From Rhizobium sp. Root1334 (GTDB lineage Bacteria > Pseudomonadota > Alphaproteobacteria > Rhizobiales > Rhizobiaceae): a stretch of DNA of 64,000 nt. The notes under the pieces were generated by a model that saw only the letters and a program-made list of their open reading frames with translations, did not search any database and was not told where the DNA came from. The stretch lies in the NCBI RefSeq assembly GCF_001426665.1, contig NZ_LMEY01000001.1:747000-810999 (forward strand), read 5' to 3'. Of this stretch, positions 1 through 8,126 are shown one piece after another (the stretch's first letter is position 1; each line of letters starts with the position of its first letter). Both the position numbers and the translations under genes were made by a program.

Positions 1-832
1 TTGAGGCGGGTCGACTCTTCGTTCATGTCGGCATCGACGAGGCGGCCGACGCCCTTGTCGATCACGTCCATCAGGTCGGCCATGAAGTCGTCCTGCATAC
101 CGATACGCTTGTTGGTAGCGCCCAGCGTTGCAGCGGAGTCCGTCAGGTTGGTCAGCATCTTGTCGACGGCGCTGATCATGCCTTCGATGTTGTCATCGCT
201 GGTTGTTGCCGTCAGTTCAATGACGGTACCCGTCGCACCTGTACCACCAGCGCTCACCAGGCGGTATGTGGCAGCAGCCGTCGTTGCGCCGCTCGGCTGG
301 GTGACAGAGATGTCCTTGGTCAGCTGACCCTTTGTGGCATCCTTGGTGTCGATCAGAACCGATGTCGAAGCATCGAATTTCAGAACGCCAACCGCAACGT
401 TGCCAGAAGCGTCACGTGTGAAGGAGCCTAGAGCCAGTTTTCACCGGAGAAGGAAGCCGACTGCGCCGTCGAAACCAGCTGGTTCTTCAGTTCCGTCAGT
501 TCCTTGTTGATCTTCAGCTTGTCAACGCCCGGTTCGCGAGCAGCAACCAGCTTGGCCTTGATTTCGGAAACAACGTCGATGGCTGCGTTCAAACCGGTAT
601 AGGCAGTGTCTGTCTTGGCAGCGCCGAGACCGAGAGCGTCCTGAACCGTGGAGAGAGCCTTGTTGTCCGACTTCATGGTCGTTGCGATCGACCAGTAAGC
701 GGAGTTGTCGGCAGCGGTGCCAACCTTCAGGCCGGACGAAATACGACCCTGGGTCGTTTCCATGTCGGAGCTGATGGAGCGCAGCGTCGAGAGTGCTGCC
801 ATTGCAGAAGAGTTTGTCAGGATGCTTGTCAT
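1..832 (-). pseudogene. fla: Flagellin gene with internal frame break, 3' end outside window
   Basis: Flagellin, the filament subunit exported through the flagellar type III system. The N-terminal D0/D1 half starts at an ATG (830-832) behind a GAGGG ribosome site and reads about 134 typical rhizobial residues, ending SFSGENWL before an amber stop at 428-430. The rest of a flagellin continues in another frame from about 428 down to position 1, starting GSFTRDASGN and reaching the conserved C-terminal motif GRLVDADMNEEST. About ten residues usually present after the ENW motif are missing, so a small deletion of a length not divisible by three is likelier than one miscalled base. The gene lies just downstream of fliP, the place of flaA in Sinorhizobium. 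It is called a pseudogene on the frame break. A sequencing error or a very short programmed shift cannot be excluded. Confidence 0.8.
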
Positions 833-1151
833 TGGGGTTGTCCCTCTAGATACAAAATACAAGATTGGGGACATACCGGACTAAATACTTACCGGTGATA
901 ACGGCTCGGCATCATGCCACTCGGTCCCTGTTGGTCAGGAAATCCAAATCCGTTATGTGAGGGCAATGTCGCAGGCAAACGTTGCGATATGTTTAAATGC
1001 CCTGCGGACATGCGCGCTGCACCGGTTGTCCGCGCATGCAGCCAAGATCGCAGACAATCAAAAATTATTGTTACAATTCAATTAGTTGGAAATTTCCGCC
1101 AAGACGTTTCCATCTCAAAAAAGAGACGAAACGTTAACCACGACGGCGAGA
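833..1151. other. Intergenic region upstream of flagellin
   Basis: About 320 bases between the flagellin start and the fliP stop. It must hold the flagellin promoter, read on the minus strand, but no clear -35/-10 pair could be assigned by eye. A hairpin sits close to fliP (separate entry). No convincing gene is present; open frames here lack ribosome sites and family resemblance. Confidence 0.6.
1104..1134 (-). terminator. Imperfect hairpin after fliP
   Basis: Read on the minus strand, ACGTTTC pairs with GAAACGT and an inner TCTC pairs with GAGA around a run of six T. It lies 18 bases after the fliP stop, where the flg/fli operon should end. There is no T-run after the second arm, so termination is uncertain. 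Confidence 0.35.
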
Positions 1152-1889
1152 TCAGCTGAACGATCGGACCAAACTGCCGACCAGGAGGTTCCAGCCGTCG
1201 ATGAGCACGAAGAAGAGGATCTTGAAAGGCAACGAGATCGACGTCGGTGGCAGCATCATCATGCCCATGGCCATGGTGATGGTGGCAACGATCAGGTCGA
1301 TCACCAGGAACGGCAGCATGATCAGAAAGCCGATCTCAAACCCGCGCCTGATTTCCGAAATCATGAAGGCCGGCACCACGGCACGCAGATCGACCTTGTC
1401 TCCGACGACGACAGTCTGCCCCTTCTCTTGGGCGATATCGATGAACAGTTGCAGATCCTTGTCGCGGGTGTTTGCGAGCATGAATTCGCGGAACGGTTCC
1501 GAGATGCGCGTCATCGCCTCCGTTTCCGTGATCTGGTTCTGCAGCAGCGGATTGACGCCATTCTGCCAGGCCCGGTCGAAGGTTGGCGCCATGACATAGA
1601 AAGTCATGAACAGCGCAAGGCTGACCATGATCATGTTGGACGGCGTGGTAGCGAGCCCCATGCCGGTGCGCAGGATCGCAAACGCAATGACGAAGCGCGG
1701 AAAGCTCGTCACCATGATGAGAATGCCAGGCGCGACCGACAGGACGGTCAAAAGGCCGAATGTGCGGATGATCCACGACGCCACCGAGCCGTCGATAGGC
1801 GTGTTGAGGATATCGGCGGGAAAGCCTTGCGCTCCCGCGATACCTGACATCGCCACCATGGCGGCTATGAATGCGATAGTCCGGATCAT
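1152..1889 (-). CDS. fliP: Flagellar type III export gate protein FliP
   Basis: Core membrane component of the flagellar protein export gate, which works with FliQ, FliR, FlhA and FlhB. The chosen ATG gives 245 residues, the usual rhizobial length. An in-frame upstream ATG at 1926-1928 would add 13 residues that overlap the end of fliL. The N-terminus is a cleavable signal peptide ending near GIAGAQ. The diagnostic FliP segments follow: a long periplasmic loop with FREFMLANTR, and C-terminal membrane segments with FKILFFVLIDGWNLLVGSL. The start lies 7 bases after the fliL stop and has no strong ribosome site of its own, which suggests translational coupling. It is the last gene of the minus-strand flg/fli operon. 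Confidence 0.95.
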   Translation of the reverse strand: MIRTIAFIAAMVAMSGIAGAQGFPADILNTPIDGSVASWIIRTFGLLTVLSVAPGILIMVTSFPRFVIAFAILRTGMGLATTPSNMIMVSLALFMTFYVMAPTFDRAWQNGVNPLLQNQITETEAMTRISEPFREFMLANTRDKDLQLFIDIAQEKGQTVVVGDKVDLRAVVPAFMISEIRRGFEIGFLIMLPFLVIDLIVATITMAMGMMMLPPTSISLPFKILFFVLIDGWNLLVGSLVRSFS

Positions 1890-1896
1890 GAGCGAA

Positions 1897-2442
1897 TCAT
1901 TGAATAACGAATGTCCTGAAGATGACATTGGTTACGCGCCCTTCGGAGCGAAGGTCAACCCGTTCTTCGATGTCATCCTTGAGATACTGGAATCCGCGTG
2001 GCCCTTGTATCTGCTGCAGTGACACAGTTTTGAGGTAGGCAGCGATGTCCTGATGTATCTGTTCCGCCATCGCCACGTCGGGCGCACCTTTGAAAAGAAG
2101 AGCAACTTCAAGCCGGATCCAGTTTTCGGTCGGATAGGCAAGATTGGTGGTGATCGCGTCAAGCTGCACGACGCCGTTGGCCTCGGTTGCGATCTTCGGC
2201 AACCCTTCGTCCTTCTTGCCGGCTTCGCCCTCGGGTTTCTGGCCGGCGTTTTTCAGGGCGACTGCTGCCTTGGCGTCCTCGACGATCTTGGCCTCTTCGG
2301 CGGTCAGCGGTTTGGGCGCCAGCATGCCACCGATCAGCCAGCCGCCGCCACCGGCGATCATTGTCAGAACCGCAAGCGCGGCGATCATGATGACCGGCGA
2401 CGACTTCTTCGGGCCGCCAGTGGCGAGATCGGCTTCTTCCAT
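1897..2442 (-). CDS. fliL: Flagellar basal body-associated protein FliL
   Basis: FliL stabilises the stator around the flagellar basal body and affects torque. The predicted 181-residue protein has a short cytoplasmic N-terminus, one membrane segment (about residues 18-38, rich in Ala/Gly/Ile), a Lys/Glu-rich linker, and the conserved C-terminal periplasmic domain ending NVIFRTFVIQ. An ATG at 2440-2442 is preferred over a TTG two codons upstream. It follows flgH by 46 bases and precedes fliP by 7 bases. Confidence 0.93.
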   Translation of the reverse strand: MEEADLATGGPKKSSPVIMIAALAVLTMIAGGGGWLIGGMLAPKPLTAEEAKIVEDAKAAVALKNAGQKPEGEAGKKDEGLPKIATEANGVVQLDAITTNLAYPTENWIRLEVALLFKGAPDVAMAEQIHQDIAAYLKTVSLQQIQGPRGFQYLKDDIEERVDLRSEGRVTNVIFRTFVIQ

Positions 2443-2488
2443 CTTCAAAATCCATCAAGAGTTGGCGCTTACGCGGCACTGCCTGCCG

Positions 2489-3199
2489 TCAGATCGGCGA
2501 AACGATGTCCATGACCTGCTGGCCCCATGGCGGTTGCTGAACCTCGGTCAACCGGCCGCGCCCACCATAGGAGATGCGTGCCTCGGCAATCTTCTCGTAG
2601 GAAATCATGTTCTTCGCATCGACGTCGTAGGGCCGTACGATGCCGGCGACATTGAGAATGCGAATTTCGTGGTTGACGCGGACCTCCTGGGAACCGCTGA
2701 TCAGGAGATTGCCGTTTTCGAGAACGCCCGTGACGACAGCTGCGACCAGGAGGACAAGCTTTTCGGAGCGCTCCGTCGTGCCCTCGCCCTTCGACTTGGT
2801 GTTCGAGCCATAGTCGAGCCCGCCATTCCAGCCAAAGTCGCTCGTCTGGGACTTACCATTGGCGCCGATTTTGAAACCGCTGTCATTGGTGCGGCTTCGA
2901 TCCGTCTTGTTGTCGAACGAGGCCTTGTCGTCGATGCGGATATCCACAGTCAGGATATCGCCGACCTTCAGCGCGCGGGCATCCTTGAACAGGGCCGACT
3001 GATTATCGCTCCAGAGCGAATAGCCGTTCATGACCTGGCGCGGCTCCTTCGGATACATCGCCATCTGCGGCGTCTGCGCATATTGCAGTCCGCTACCGAT
3101 CGGGCTCATGGCCGGAGCCCTGCCGATCTCGTTGAATGTCTGGTTCTGGCAACCTGCCAGCATGCTGGCGGCAAGAAGAACCGAAATCGGATATCTCAT
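2489..3199 (-). CDS. flgH: Flagellar L-ring lipoprotein FlgH
   Basis: FlgH forms the outer-membrane L-ring that acts as a bushing for the flagellar rod. The 236-residue protein begins with a lipoprotein signal peptide and a lipobox, LAGC, so Cys16 should be acylated. The family core follows: LWSDNQSALFKD, VGDILTVDI, and the C-terminal VAGIVRPYDVDAKN. The start codon overlaps the motE stop by four bases (ATGA), as is typical of coupled genes in this operon. Confidence 0.96.
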   Translation of the reverse strand: MRYPISVLLAASMLAGCQNQTFNEIGRAPAMSPIGSGLQYAQTPQMAMYPKEPRQVMNGYSLWSDNQSALFKDARALKVGDILTVDIRIDDKASFDNKTDRSRTNDSGFKIGANGKSQTSDFGWNGGLDYGSNTKSKGEGTTERSEKLVLLVAAVVTGVLENGNLLISGSQEVRVNHEIRILNVAGIVRPYDVDAKNMISYEKIAEARISYGGRGRLTEVQQPPWGQQVMDIVSPI

Positions 3200-3741
3200 G
3201 ACGGTTCCTTCGATGTATCCGGGTCTGTGGCGCTCGAGATGACATTGGTGACGACCGCTGCCTTCTCATTGCTCATTTCGCTTAGGATCAGGCTCGACTG
3301 GCGCGGTGGAAGCGACATGATGATCGCCGCAGCGACACCGGGATTGACAAGCTCCAGCTTGGCCGCCGCCGCATCCGCCTTCATTGTCTTGTAGATTCCG
3401 ACGAGACCGATCTGCGCCTGCTTGAGAAAATCGTTACGGCGCTTCAGCCAGTCCTCGTATTCGGAGCGGCGCTTCTCGAGCGTCGCGATGCGTTCATCAA
3501 TCTCGAACTGCAGCTTCTCAAGATCCTTCTTCTGCAAAAGATACCGCTGGTCACGTGCCGCGTCGGCGATGTTGGTGCAGAACCGCTGGATCTCGTCGCC
3601 ATTGGCCGGAATAGCTGCGGCCGGTGCGGCAACCTCCTGAGCGAACGCGCCGGGAATGGCCAACATGGTGCAGCCGGCGGCGATCATCATCAGGCGGCGG
3701 CGCAGGCCACTGGAAACGCTGGGTAGACGATGGGTCATCAT
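3196..3741 (-). CDS. motE: Flagellar motility protein MotE (periplasmic chaperone of MotC)
   Basis: MotE is a rhizobial motility protein. In Sinorhizobium meliloti it is a periplasmic chaperone needed for folding of MotC, which affects motor speed. The 181-residue product has an N-terminal signal peptide ending near AFAQ and a predicted coiled coil (about residues 60-105, with LQKKDLEKLQFEIDERIATL). A C-terminal part resembles the MgtE intracellular N domain (NPGVAAAIIMSLPP). The first of two tandem ATGs overlaps the flgI stop by four bases. It lies between flgI and flgH, its conserved rhizobial position. Confidence 0.9.
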   Translation of the reverse strand: MMTHRLPSVSSGLRRRLMMIAAGCTMLAIPGAFAQEVAAPAAAIPANGDEIQRFCTNIADAARDQRYLLQKKDLEKLQFEIDERIATLEKRRSEYEDWLKRRNDFLKQAQIGLVGIYKTMKADAAAAKLELVNPGVAAAIIMSLPPRQSSLILSEMSNEKAAVVTNVISSATDPDTSKEPS

Positions 3742-4853
3742 TGCAAGACAAGCTCCGCCTGAAGGGCACCCGCTGTCTTGATGCCCTGGAGAATTGAGAT
3801 GATGCCGTCCGGCTTCACCCCGATACTATTGAGGCCGGAGACGAGCGAACGCAGGTTGGAGCCGTTGAGGATAGCCACCGTGCCACCGTCCTCGGAGGCC
3901 TGAATTGTCGTGTTCGGCTCAATCTCGGTACGGCCGCGCGAGAATGGTTCCGGCTGCACGACGGTCGGCGTTTCGGTTACCTGGACTGTCAATGTTCCAT
4001 AACTGACCGCGACCTGATTGATCCGCACGTCCTGGCCGATGACAATTGTGCCGGTTCGCTCATTGATGACCACGCGCGCAGGCACATCGGTCTCGACAAC
4101 GAGATTCTCAATATCGGCCATCAGGCGGGACAGATCAGCCATCTTCGGCTTGTCGATGACGACGGCCTGGGAATCACGAGCCTCGGCAATGCTACCGCCG
4201 AATTGGGTCTTGCCGTAACGATTGATGGCAGCCGCCATGCCGACCGCAGTCGAAAAGTCCGGATTTCTCAACTGCAGAACAAGATTGAACCCATCCTTGA
4301 ATTTGGCTGGGAGTTCACGCTCGATGATCGCACCGTTCGGAACGCGGCCGGATGTGGTGATACCCTGCGTTATGGACGCGGCATCGCCCTGCGCACTGAA
4401 ACCGGTCACGACGACCGATCCTTGCGCCACCGCATAAATCTGACCGTCAGCGCCGGAAAGGGACGTCATGACCAGCGTGCCACCGCGAAGCGATGTGGAA
4501 TCACCAAGCGACCCAACCGTCACGTCGATGCGGCTTCCGGGGCTGGCAAAAGGCGGTAGGTTGGCAGTAACCAGGACCGCCGCAATGTTCTTCGAACGGG
4601 ATTCGTTGTCCTGTGTCGAAATACCGAGATTCTGCAGCATGGCGCGCAAGGATTGCGCGGTAAACGGCGCGGAGCGCAGGCTGTCGCCGGTACCCTGAAG
4701 TCCGACCACCAGGCCATAACCGATCAGCTGGTTTTCGCGGCCAGCCTGTAACGAGGCGATATCCTTGATGCGCGATGCGGCCTGTGCCGGCGCGATCGTC
4801 ATCGAAAGAACCGCAGCGATTGCCAGGCACCATTTGCCGAAACGAAAGATCAT
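3738..4853 (-). CDS. flgI: Flagellar P-ring protein FlgI
   Basis: FlgI assembles into the periplasmic P-ring around the rod. The 371-residue protein has a signal peptide ending APAQA and the near-universal N-terminal motif SRIKDIASLQAGRENQLIGY. Later conserved segments include GQIYAVAQGS, the central GTIVIGQDVRI, and the C-terminal GVKPDGIISILQGIK. The length is standard. The start overlaps the flgA stop (ATGA). Its partner FlgA, the P-ring chaperone, is encoded directly upstream. Confidence 0.97.
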   Translation of the reverse strand: MIFRFGKWCLAIAAVLSMTIAPAQAASRIKDIASLQAGRENQLIGYGLVVGLQGTGDSLRSAPFTAQSLRAMLQNLGISTQDNESRSKNIAAVLVTANLPPFASPGSRIDVTVGSLGDSTSLRGGTLVMTSLSGADGQIYAVAQGSVVVTGFSAQGDAASITQGITTSGRVPNGAIIERELPAKFKDGFNLVLQLRNPDFSTAVGMAAAINRYGKTQFGGSIAEARDSQAVVIDKPKMADLSRLMADIENLVVETDVPARVVINERTGTIVIGQDVRINQVAVSYGTLTVQVTETPTVVQPEPFSRGRTEIEPNTTIQASEDGGTVAILNGSNLRSLVSGLNSIGVKPDGIISILQGIKTAGALQAELVLQ

Positions 4854-5371
4854 TTTGCCACCACGTGAATTGTACCGTCGTCCATCACCGTTCCGGAGAC
4901 GATGATGCCGGAATCGGTATTGCGCACCCGGATCAGATCGCCGACTGCGGCATTTTCCAGCGGCGCACCGCCGGCTGTGATCGTGAGGGGGCCGTTGGAA
5001 AAGACGATCCGGACCGCCTTTCCGCGCTCGACCGCATAAGGCTCGCGCAATGCAGAGACGAGAATGACGCGCCCCTGAAGCAGGGTGCGGCTCGTCACCT
5101 TGCCAGTCACCTGGTCGGCCGAGACCGCATAGTCGCCGGTCAGAGCCGGGTTAGTGACCTCGACCTCTTCCAAACGATGGGCATCAATGACTTCACCAGG
5201 ATAGATCGTCTGGGTCGGAATGACCGCCATGCGCCTTTCGGCCAGAACCGGTTGCGAAGACAGCAGTCCGGCACACATGACGCCAGTGACGCCCAGCACC
5301 CGCAAAATCAAATTCCCGCAGGTAGCGACAGCCTTAAGCCGCGGCAGATTGGCAGTCCGGCGAAACGTCAT
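4850..5371 (-). CDS. flgA: P-ring assembly chaperone FlgA
   Basis: Periplasmic chaperone required for FlgI polymerisation into the P-ring. The ATG at 5369-5371 is chosen over a GTG three codons earlier because a GAGGGAG ribosome site lies 8 bases ahead of the ATG but only about 2 bases ahead of the GTG. The 173-residue product has a hydrophobic signal segment (LILRVLGVTGVMCAGLLSS) and a SAF-like domain. The C-terminal core ends VRNTDSGIIVSGTVMDDGTI. It lies between flgG and flgI and overlaps flgI by four bases. Confidence 0.93.
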   Translation of the reverse strand: MTFRRTANLPRLKAVATCGNLILRVLGVTGVMCAGLLSSQPVLAERRMAVIPTQTIYPGEVIDAHRLEEVEVTNPALTGDYAVSADQVTGKVTSRTLLQGRVILVSALREPYAVERGKAVRIVFSNGPLTITAGGAPLENAAVGDLIRVRNTDSGIIVSGTVMDDGTIHVVAK

Positions 5372-5388
5372 GTTTGCCACTCCCTCTT

Positions 5389-6177
5389 TTATCTCAGGTT
5401 CTTGCTGACCGTCGCGGCCATTTCGTCGGCGGCCTGGATGATCTTGGAGTTCATTTCATAGGCGCGCTGAGCGGAGATCAGGTCGGTGATTTCCTTGACC
5501 GGATCGACGTTCGACGCTTCGAGGTATTTCTGCTTGATCTGGGCATAACCCGGATCGGCCGGAGTGCCGATCACGGCCTCGCCCGAAGCCGGCGTCTGCT
5601 TGAAGAGATTGTCGCCCTGTGGCTCGAGGCCCGCCTCGTTGACGAAGTTTGCGATCGTCAGCTGGCCAAGCACGGTCGGCGTGGTGTCGTTACCCACACG
5701 GACTGAAACTTCACCGGACGCACTGACGGTAATTTCGCTGGCGTTCTGCGGCACAGTGATTTCCGGAACGACCGTATAGCCATCGATGGTGACGAGCTGG
5801 CCATCCGCATTGGTGTTGAAAGCGCCGGCGCGGGTATAGGCCGTCTCGCCATCCGGCGTCTCGATCTGGAACCAGCCGCGGCCGATCAGCGCCATATCCA
5901 GGCTGTTGCCCGTGCTGATCAGGCTGCCCTGCAGATGCAGATTGCGGACGGCGGACGTCTGCACGCCGAGACCGATCATGGCGCCTTCCGGAACGATCGC
6001 CTGGTTGGCGCGGTTCGGCACGCCCTGGGCGCGCTCGGTCTGATATAGAAGGTCGGAGAACTCGGCCCGTGCGCGCTTGTAGCCAGTCGTGTTGATGTTC
6101 GCGATATTGTTCGCGATCACTTCCAAGTTCAGCTGCTGGGCATTCATGCCTGTCGCGGCGATCGAAAGAGCCTTCAT
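5389..6177 (-). CDS. flgG: Flagellar distal rod protein FlgG
   Basis: FlgG forms the distal part of the flagellar rod. The 262-residue length is standard. The N-terminal rod motif reads [19 protein letters not shown] and the C-terminal one [20 protein letters not shown]; these paired ends form the coiled rod and are typical of the flg axial proteins. An AAGGA ribosome site lies about 9 bases ahead of the ATG. It lies between fliE and flgA, with 12 bases to fliE. Confidence 0.97.
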   Translation of the reverse strand: MKALSIAATGMNAQQLNLEVIANNIANINTTGYKRARAEFSDLLYQTERAQGVPNRANQAIVPEGAMIGLGVQTSAVRNLHLQGSLISTGNSLDMALIGRGWFQIETPDGETAYTRAGAFNTNADGQLVTIDGYTVVPEITVPQNASEITVSASGEVSVRVGNDTTPTVLGQLTIANFVNEAGLEPQGDNLFKQTPASGEAVIGTPADPGYAQIKQKYLEASNVDPVKEITDLISAQRAYEMNSKIIQAADEMAATVSKNLR

Positions 6178-6189
6178 TACATTTTTCCT

Positions 6190-6525
6190 TTAGATCGGCA
6201 TGCGTGCGATTTCGAGATAGGCGCTGACGACCTTGTCCCGGATGGCGATGGCGGTTTGCAGCGACTGCTCGGCGTTCATCACGGAATCGATGACTTCGCG
6301 GGTATTGGCTTCGCCGCGGATGCCCTGGATCGAGTTGACTTCCGACTGCCTCAAGCCGTTGGTCATCTCGGTCGCCATGTTGCCCATCACCTCGGCAAAG
6401 CTCTGCGACTTGCCAGCAGTGGCCGCGCCACCGAGAATGCTCTGGGCCGACGAAGCGCTCGACGTGGACGTCGCGTCCTTGACGGTCGAAATTGCCGCGT
6501 TGATGGTCTTGATTGCGTCGATCAT
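6190..6525 (-). CDS. fliE: Flagellar hook-basal body protein FliE
   Basis: FliE joins the MS-ring (FliF) to the proximal rod. The 111-residue protein has the family C-terminal segment [27 protein letters not shown] and a Ser/Ala-rich N-terminus. The ATG overlaps the flgC stop by one base (TAATG), so translation is probably coupled. Confidence 0.95.
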   Translation of the reverse strand: MIDAIKTINAAISTVKDATSTSSASSAQSILGGAATAGKSQSFAEVMGNMATEMTNGLRQSEVNSIQGIRGEANTREVIDSVMNAEQSLQTAIAIRDKVVSAYLEIARMPI

Positions 6526-6944
6526 TATTGTGATGCCCTGAGAAGGTCGATTGTTGCGGAGATCAGGTCACGTGCCTGCTTCGTTGTCTGAAGATTGGCC
6601 TCGTAGGAGCGGTTTGCTTCCCGCATGTCGGCCATTTCGATCAGCACGTTGACGTTCGGCATCTTGACCATGCCCTTGTCATCGGCTGCCGGGTTGCCCG
6701 GATCGAATTCGACGGAGAAGTCGGAATCGTCCGTTCCCAGGCGCTGAACTTCAACGGTGGAGGCGCCGCTGGCGCGATCGATTTCCGCTGCGAAACTGAC
6801 CGTCTTGCGGCGATAGGGATCTGTGCCCGGCGCATCACCGCTGGAGCGCGCGTTGGCAATGTTTTCGGAAACGATGCGCAGGCGCGTCGATTCCGCTTCG
6901 AGACCGGAGGCCGAAACCTTGAGAGCTGAAACGAGAGGATCCAT
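6525..6944 (-). CDS. flgC: Flagellar proximal rod protein FlgC
   Basis: Proximal rod subunit. The 139 residues show the flg rod signature near the N-terminus ([14 protein letters not shown]), the FlgC-typical PYRRKTVSF, and the C-terminal [21 protein letters not shown]. It starts 5 bases after the flgB stop and overlaps fliE by one base. Confidence 0.96.
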   Translation of the reverse strand: MDPLVSALKVSASGLEAESTRLRIVSENIANARSSGDAPGTDPYRRKTVSFAAEIDRASGASTVEVQRLGTDDSDFSVEFDPGNPAADDKGMVKMPNVNVLIEMADMREANRSYEANLQTTKQARDLISATIDLLRASQ

Positions 6945-6949
6945 CGCCG

Positions 6950-7333
6950 TTATTTCCGTACCGTCATGAGCATCATCCGGTGAAACGCCTTTACGAGCCC
7001 CGCATTGAGCTCATAGTCGCGCTTGATTTCACCGGTTTTCATCAGTTCCTTCTCCAGCCGGACGCTGTTGCCCGACTGCTGAACCTCGACATCGTCAAGC
7101 ATGCTGGTTTCCGTCACCTGCGCGGCGCTGCTGCCATCGGTAAAGTGCGCGGGATTGGTGGCTGCCATCTGAAAGCCGGTTTGCTGCATCACGCTTTCGA
7201 ACGGCTTGACGTCCTTGGCTGCGTAATGCGGCGTGTTGGCATTGGCGACATTGCCGGCGACGACGTTCTGGCGGACTGCCAGCCATTGCGCCTGCCGGGA
7301 CGCGAGATCGAAAAGCTGTATAGGTTGCATCAT
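6950..7333 (-). CDS. flgB: Flagellar proximal rod protein FlgB
   Basis: Proximal rod subunit and first gene of the minus-strand rod/ring operon flgB-flgC-fliE-flgG-flgA-flgI-motE-flgH-fliL-fliP. The 127-residue protein carries the rod motif [19 protein letters not shown] and a conserved C-terminal helix. Two tandem ATGs are possible, at 7331-7333 and 7328-7330. A GGAG site lies 4 and 7 bases ahead, so the second may be used. The 250 bases upstream should hold the operon promoter. Confidence 0.95.
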   Translation of the reverse strand: MMQPIQLFDLASRQAQWLAVRQNVVAGNVANANTPHYAAKDVKPFESVMQQTGFQMAATNPAHFTDGSSAAQVTETSMLDDVEVQQSGNSVRLEKELMKTGEIKRDYELNAGLVKAFHRMMLMTVRK

Positions 7334-7505
7334 GCGACTCCATGCTTGTTGCTGGAGAACCTAGGTACGCAATCTTGCGTGGGACTGAATTGGATGGCGT
7401 ATTGGAAGCGCGGCGGCGGCAGGCTTTGCAAGGTGATGCTTTTTGGCACTGCATTGGCCTGCCCGGCACAAGAGGCGGGAGCGGCAGTGCGAACGGCCTT
7501 GCCCA

Positions 7506-7527
7506 TTTCCGGTCAAAGGACCGGAAA
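7506..7527. promoter_or_regulatory. Perfect 9-bp inverted repeat upstream of flgB
   Basis: TTTCCGGTC (7506-7514) and GACCGGAAA (7519-7527) form a perfect stem with loop AAAG. It lies between the flgB start and the gene at 7584, both on the minus strand. There is no T-run on either side, so it may be a transcript-end structure or an operator in front of the flgB operon. Confidence 0.4.
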
Positions 7528-7583
7528 GCATGGATCATACTCGATGATCAAGAATCACAGGTTTGATCAGCCTGATCGTCAGA

Positions 7584-8123
7584 TCAATCCGCCTGAAAAA
7601 CATCCCCCTTGGAAGTGATCATCACCCAGCGCCCGTCGCGCTGCTCCAGTGTGGCAAGCCGGCTGTTGTCGGGAAGTGCGGAGCCAATACGGACAATGTA
7701 CATACCGTTGCTGTCTTCGATCAATGCGCGACCGTTGGCAACGTGCATCAGCTTGAAGCTGGTCGCAGAAGGGAATGGCTGTTCCAGGTCATCCTGGACG
7801 CCGGGCTTTTTAGGCCCCTCAGAATTCGGGACCGTGGCAGTCGTCAGCTGGTCGATGGCAGACTGTGTCGCCGCATCGCGCTCCAACATGGCTGTCGGAG
7901 ATGCGGAACCGCCCGGGCCTTCGCGACCCGGCACATCGCGCGTATTGCCCTGCCAAAGTGCCGGCATCGAGAACTTGTCCTGGTGCAGGAAGGCATACCA
8001 GGGAAAGAATGTGGCAGCCGCGGCGAGCGCAACACCCGTCACACCCAAAGCCTTGTCGATCAGCGGCGTGCGTTCGCTACGCTTGCGCTGCGGCACGATT
8101 TCATCGGCGTCATAATCAATCAT
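7584..8123 (-). CDS. Conserved membrane-anchored protein between fliI and flgB
   Basis: A 179-residue protein of unknown function. It has a charged N-terminus, one membrane segment (about residues 25-45, GVTGVALAAAATFFPWYAFL), a Gly/Pro/Ala linker, and a compact C-terminal domain of about 75 residues (FKLMHVANGRALIEDSNGMY and following), probably periplasmic. It begins 3 bases after the fliI stop, so it is co-translated with the export ATPase gene. A gene of this kind occupies the same place in Sinorhizobium. A flagellar role is inferred from context only. Confidence 0.8.
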   Translation of the reverse strand: MIDYDADEIVPQRKRSERTPLIDKALGVTGVALAAAATFFPWYAFLHQDKFSMPALWQGNTRDVPGREGPGGSASPTAMLERDAATQSAIDQLTTATVPNSEGPKKPGVQDDLEQPFPSATSFKLMHVANGRALIEDSNGMYIVRIGSALPDNSRLATLEQRDGRWVMITSKGDVFQAD

Positions 8124-8126
8124 GAC

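Noticed and set aside
1086-1847. Long plus-strand open frames opposite fliP
   Set aside because: They mirror the codon pattern of fliP, have products rich in His, Arg and Asp, lack ribosome sites, and fliP itself is unmistakable.
7560-7600. Repeated GATC-containing palindromes near the end of the membrane protein gene before flgB
   Set aside because: The arms are only six bases with a long centre, and GATC is frequent here; no function can be argued.
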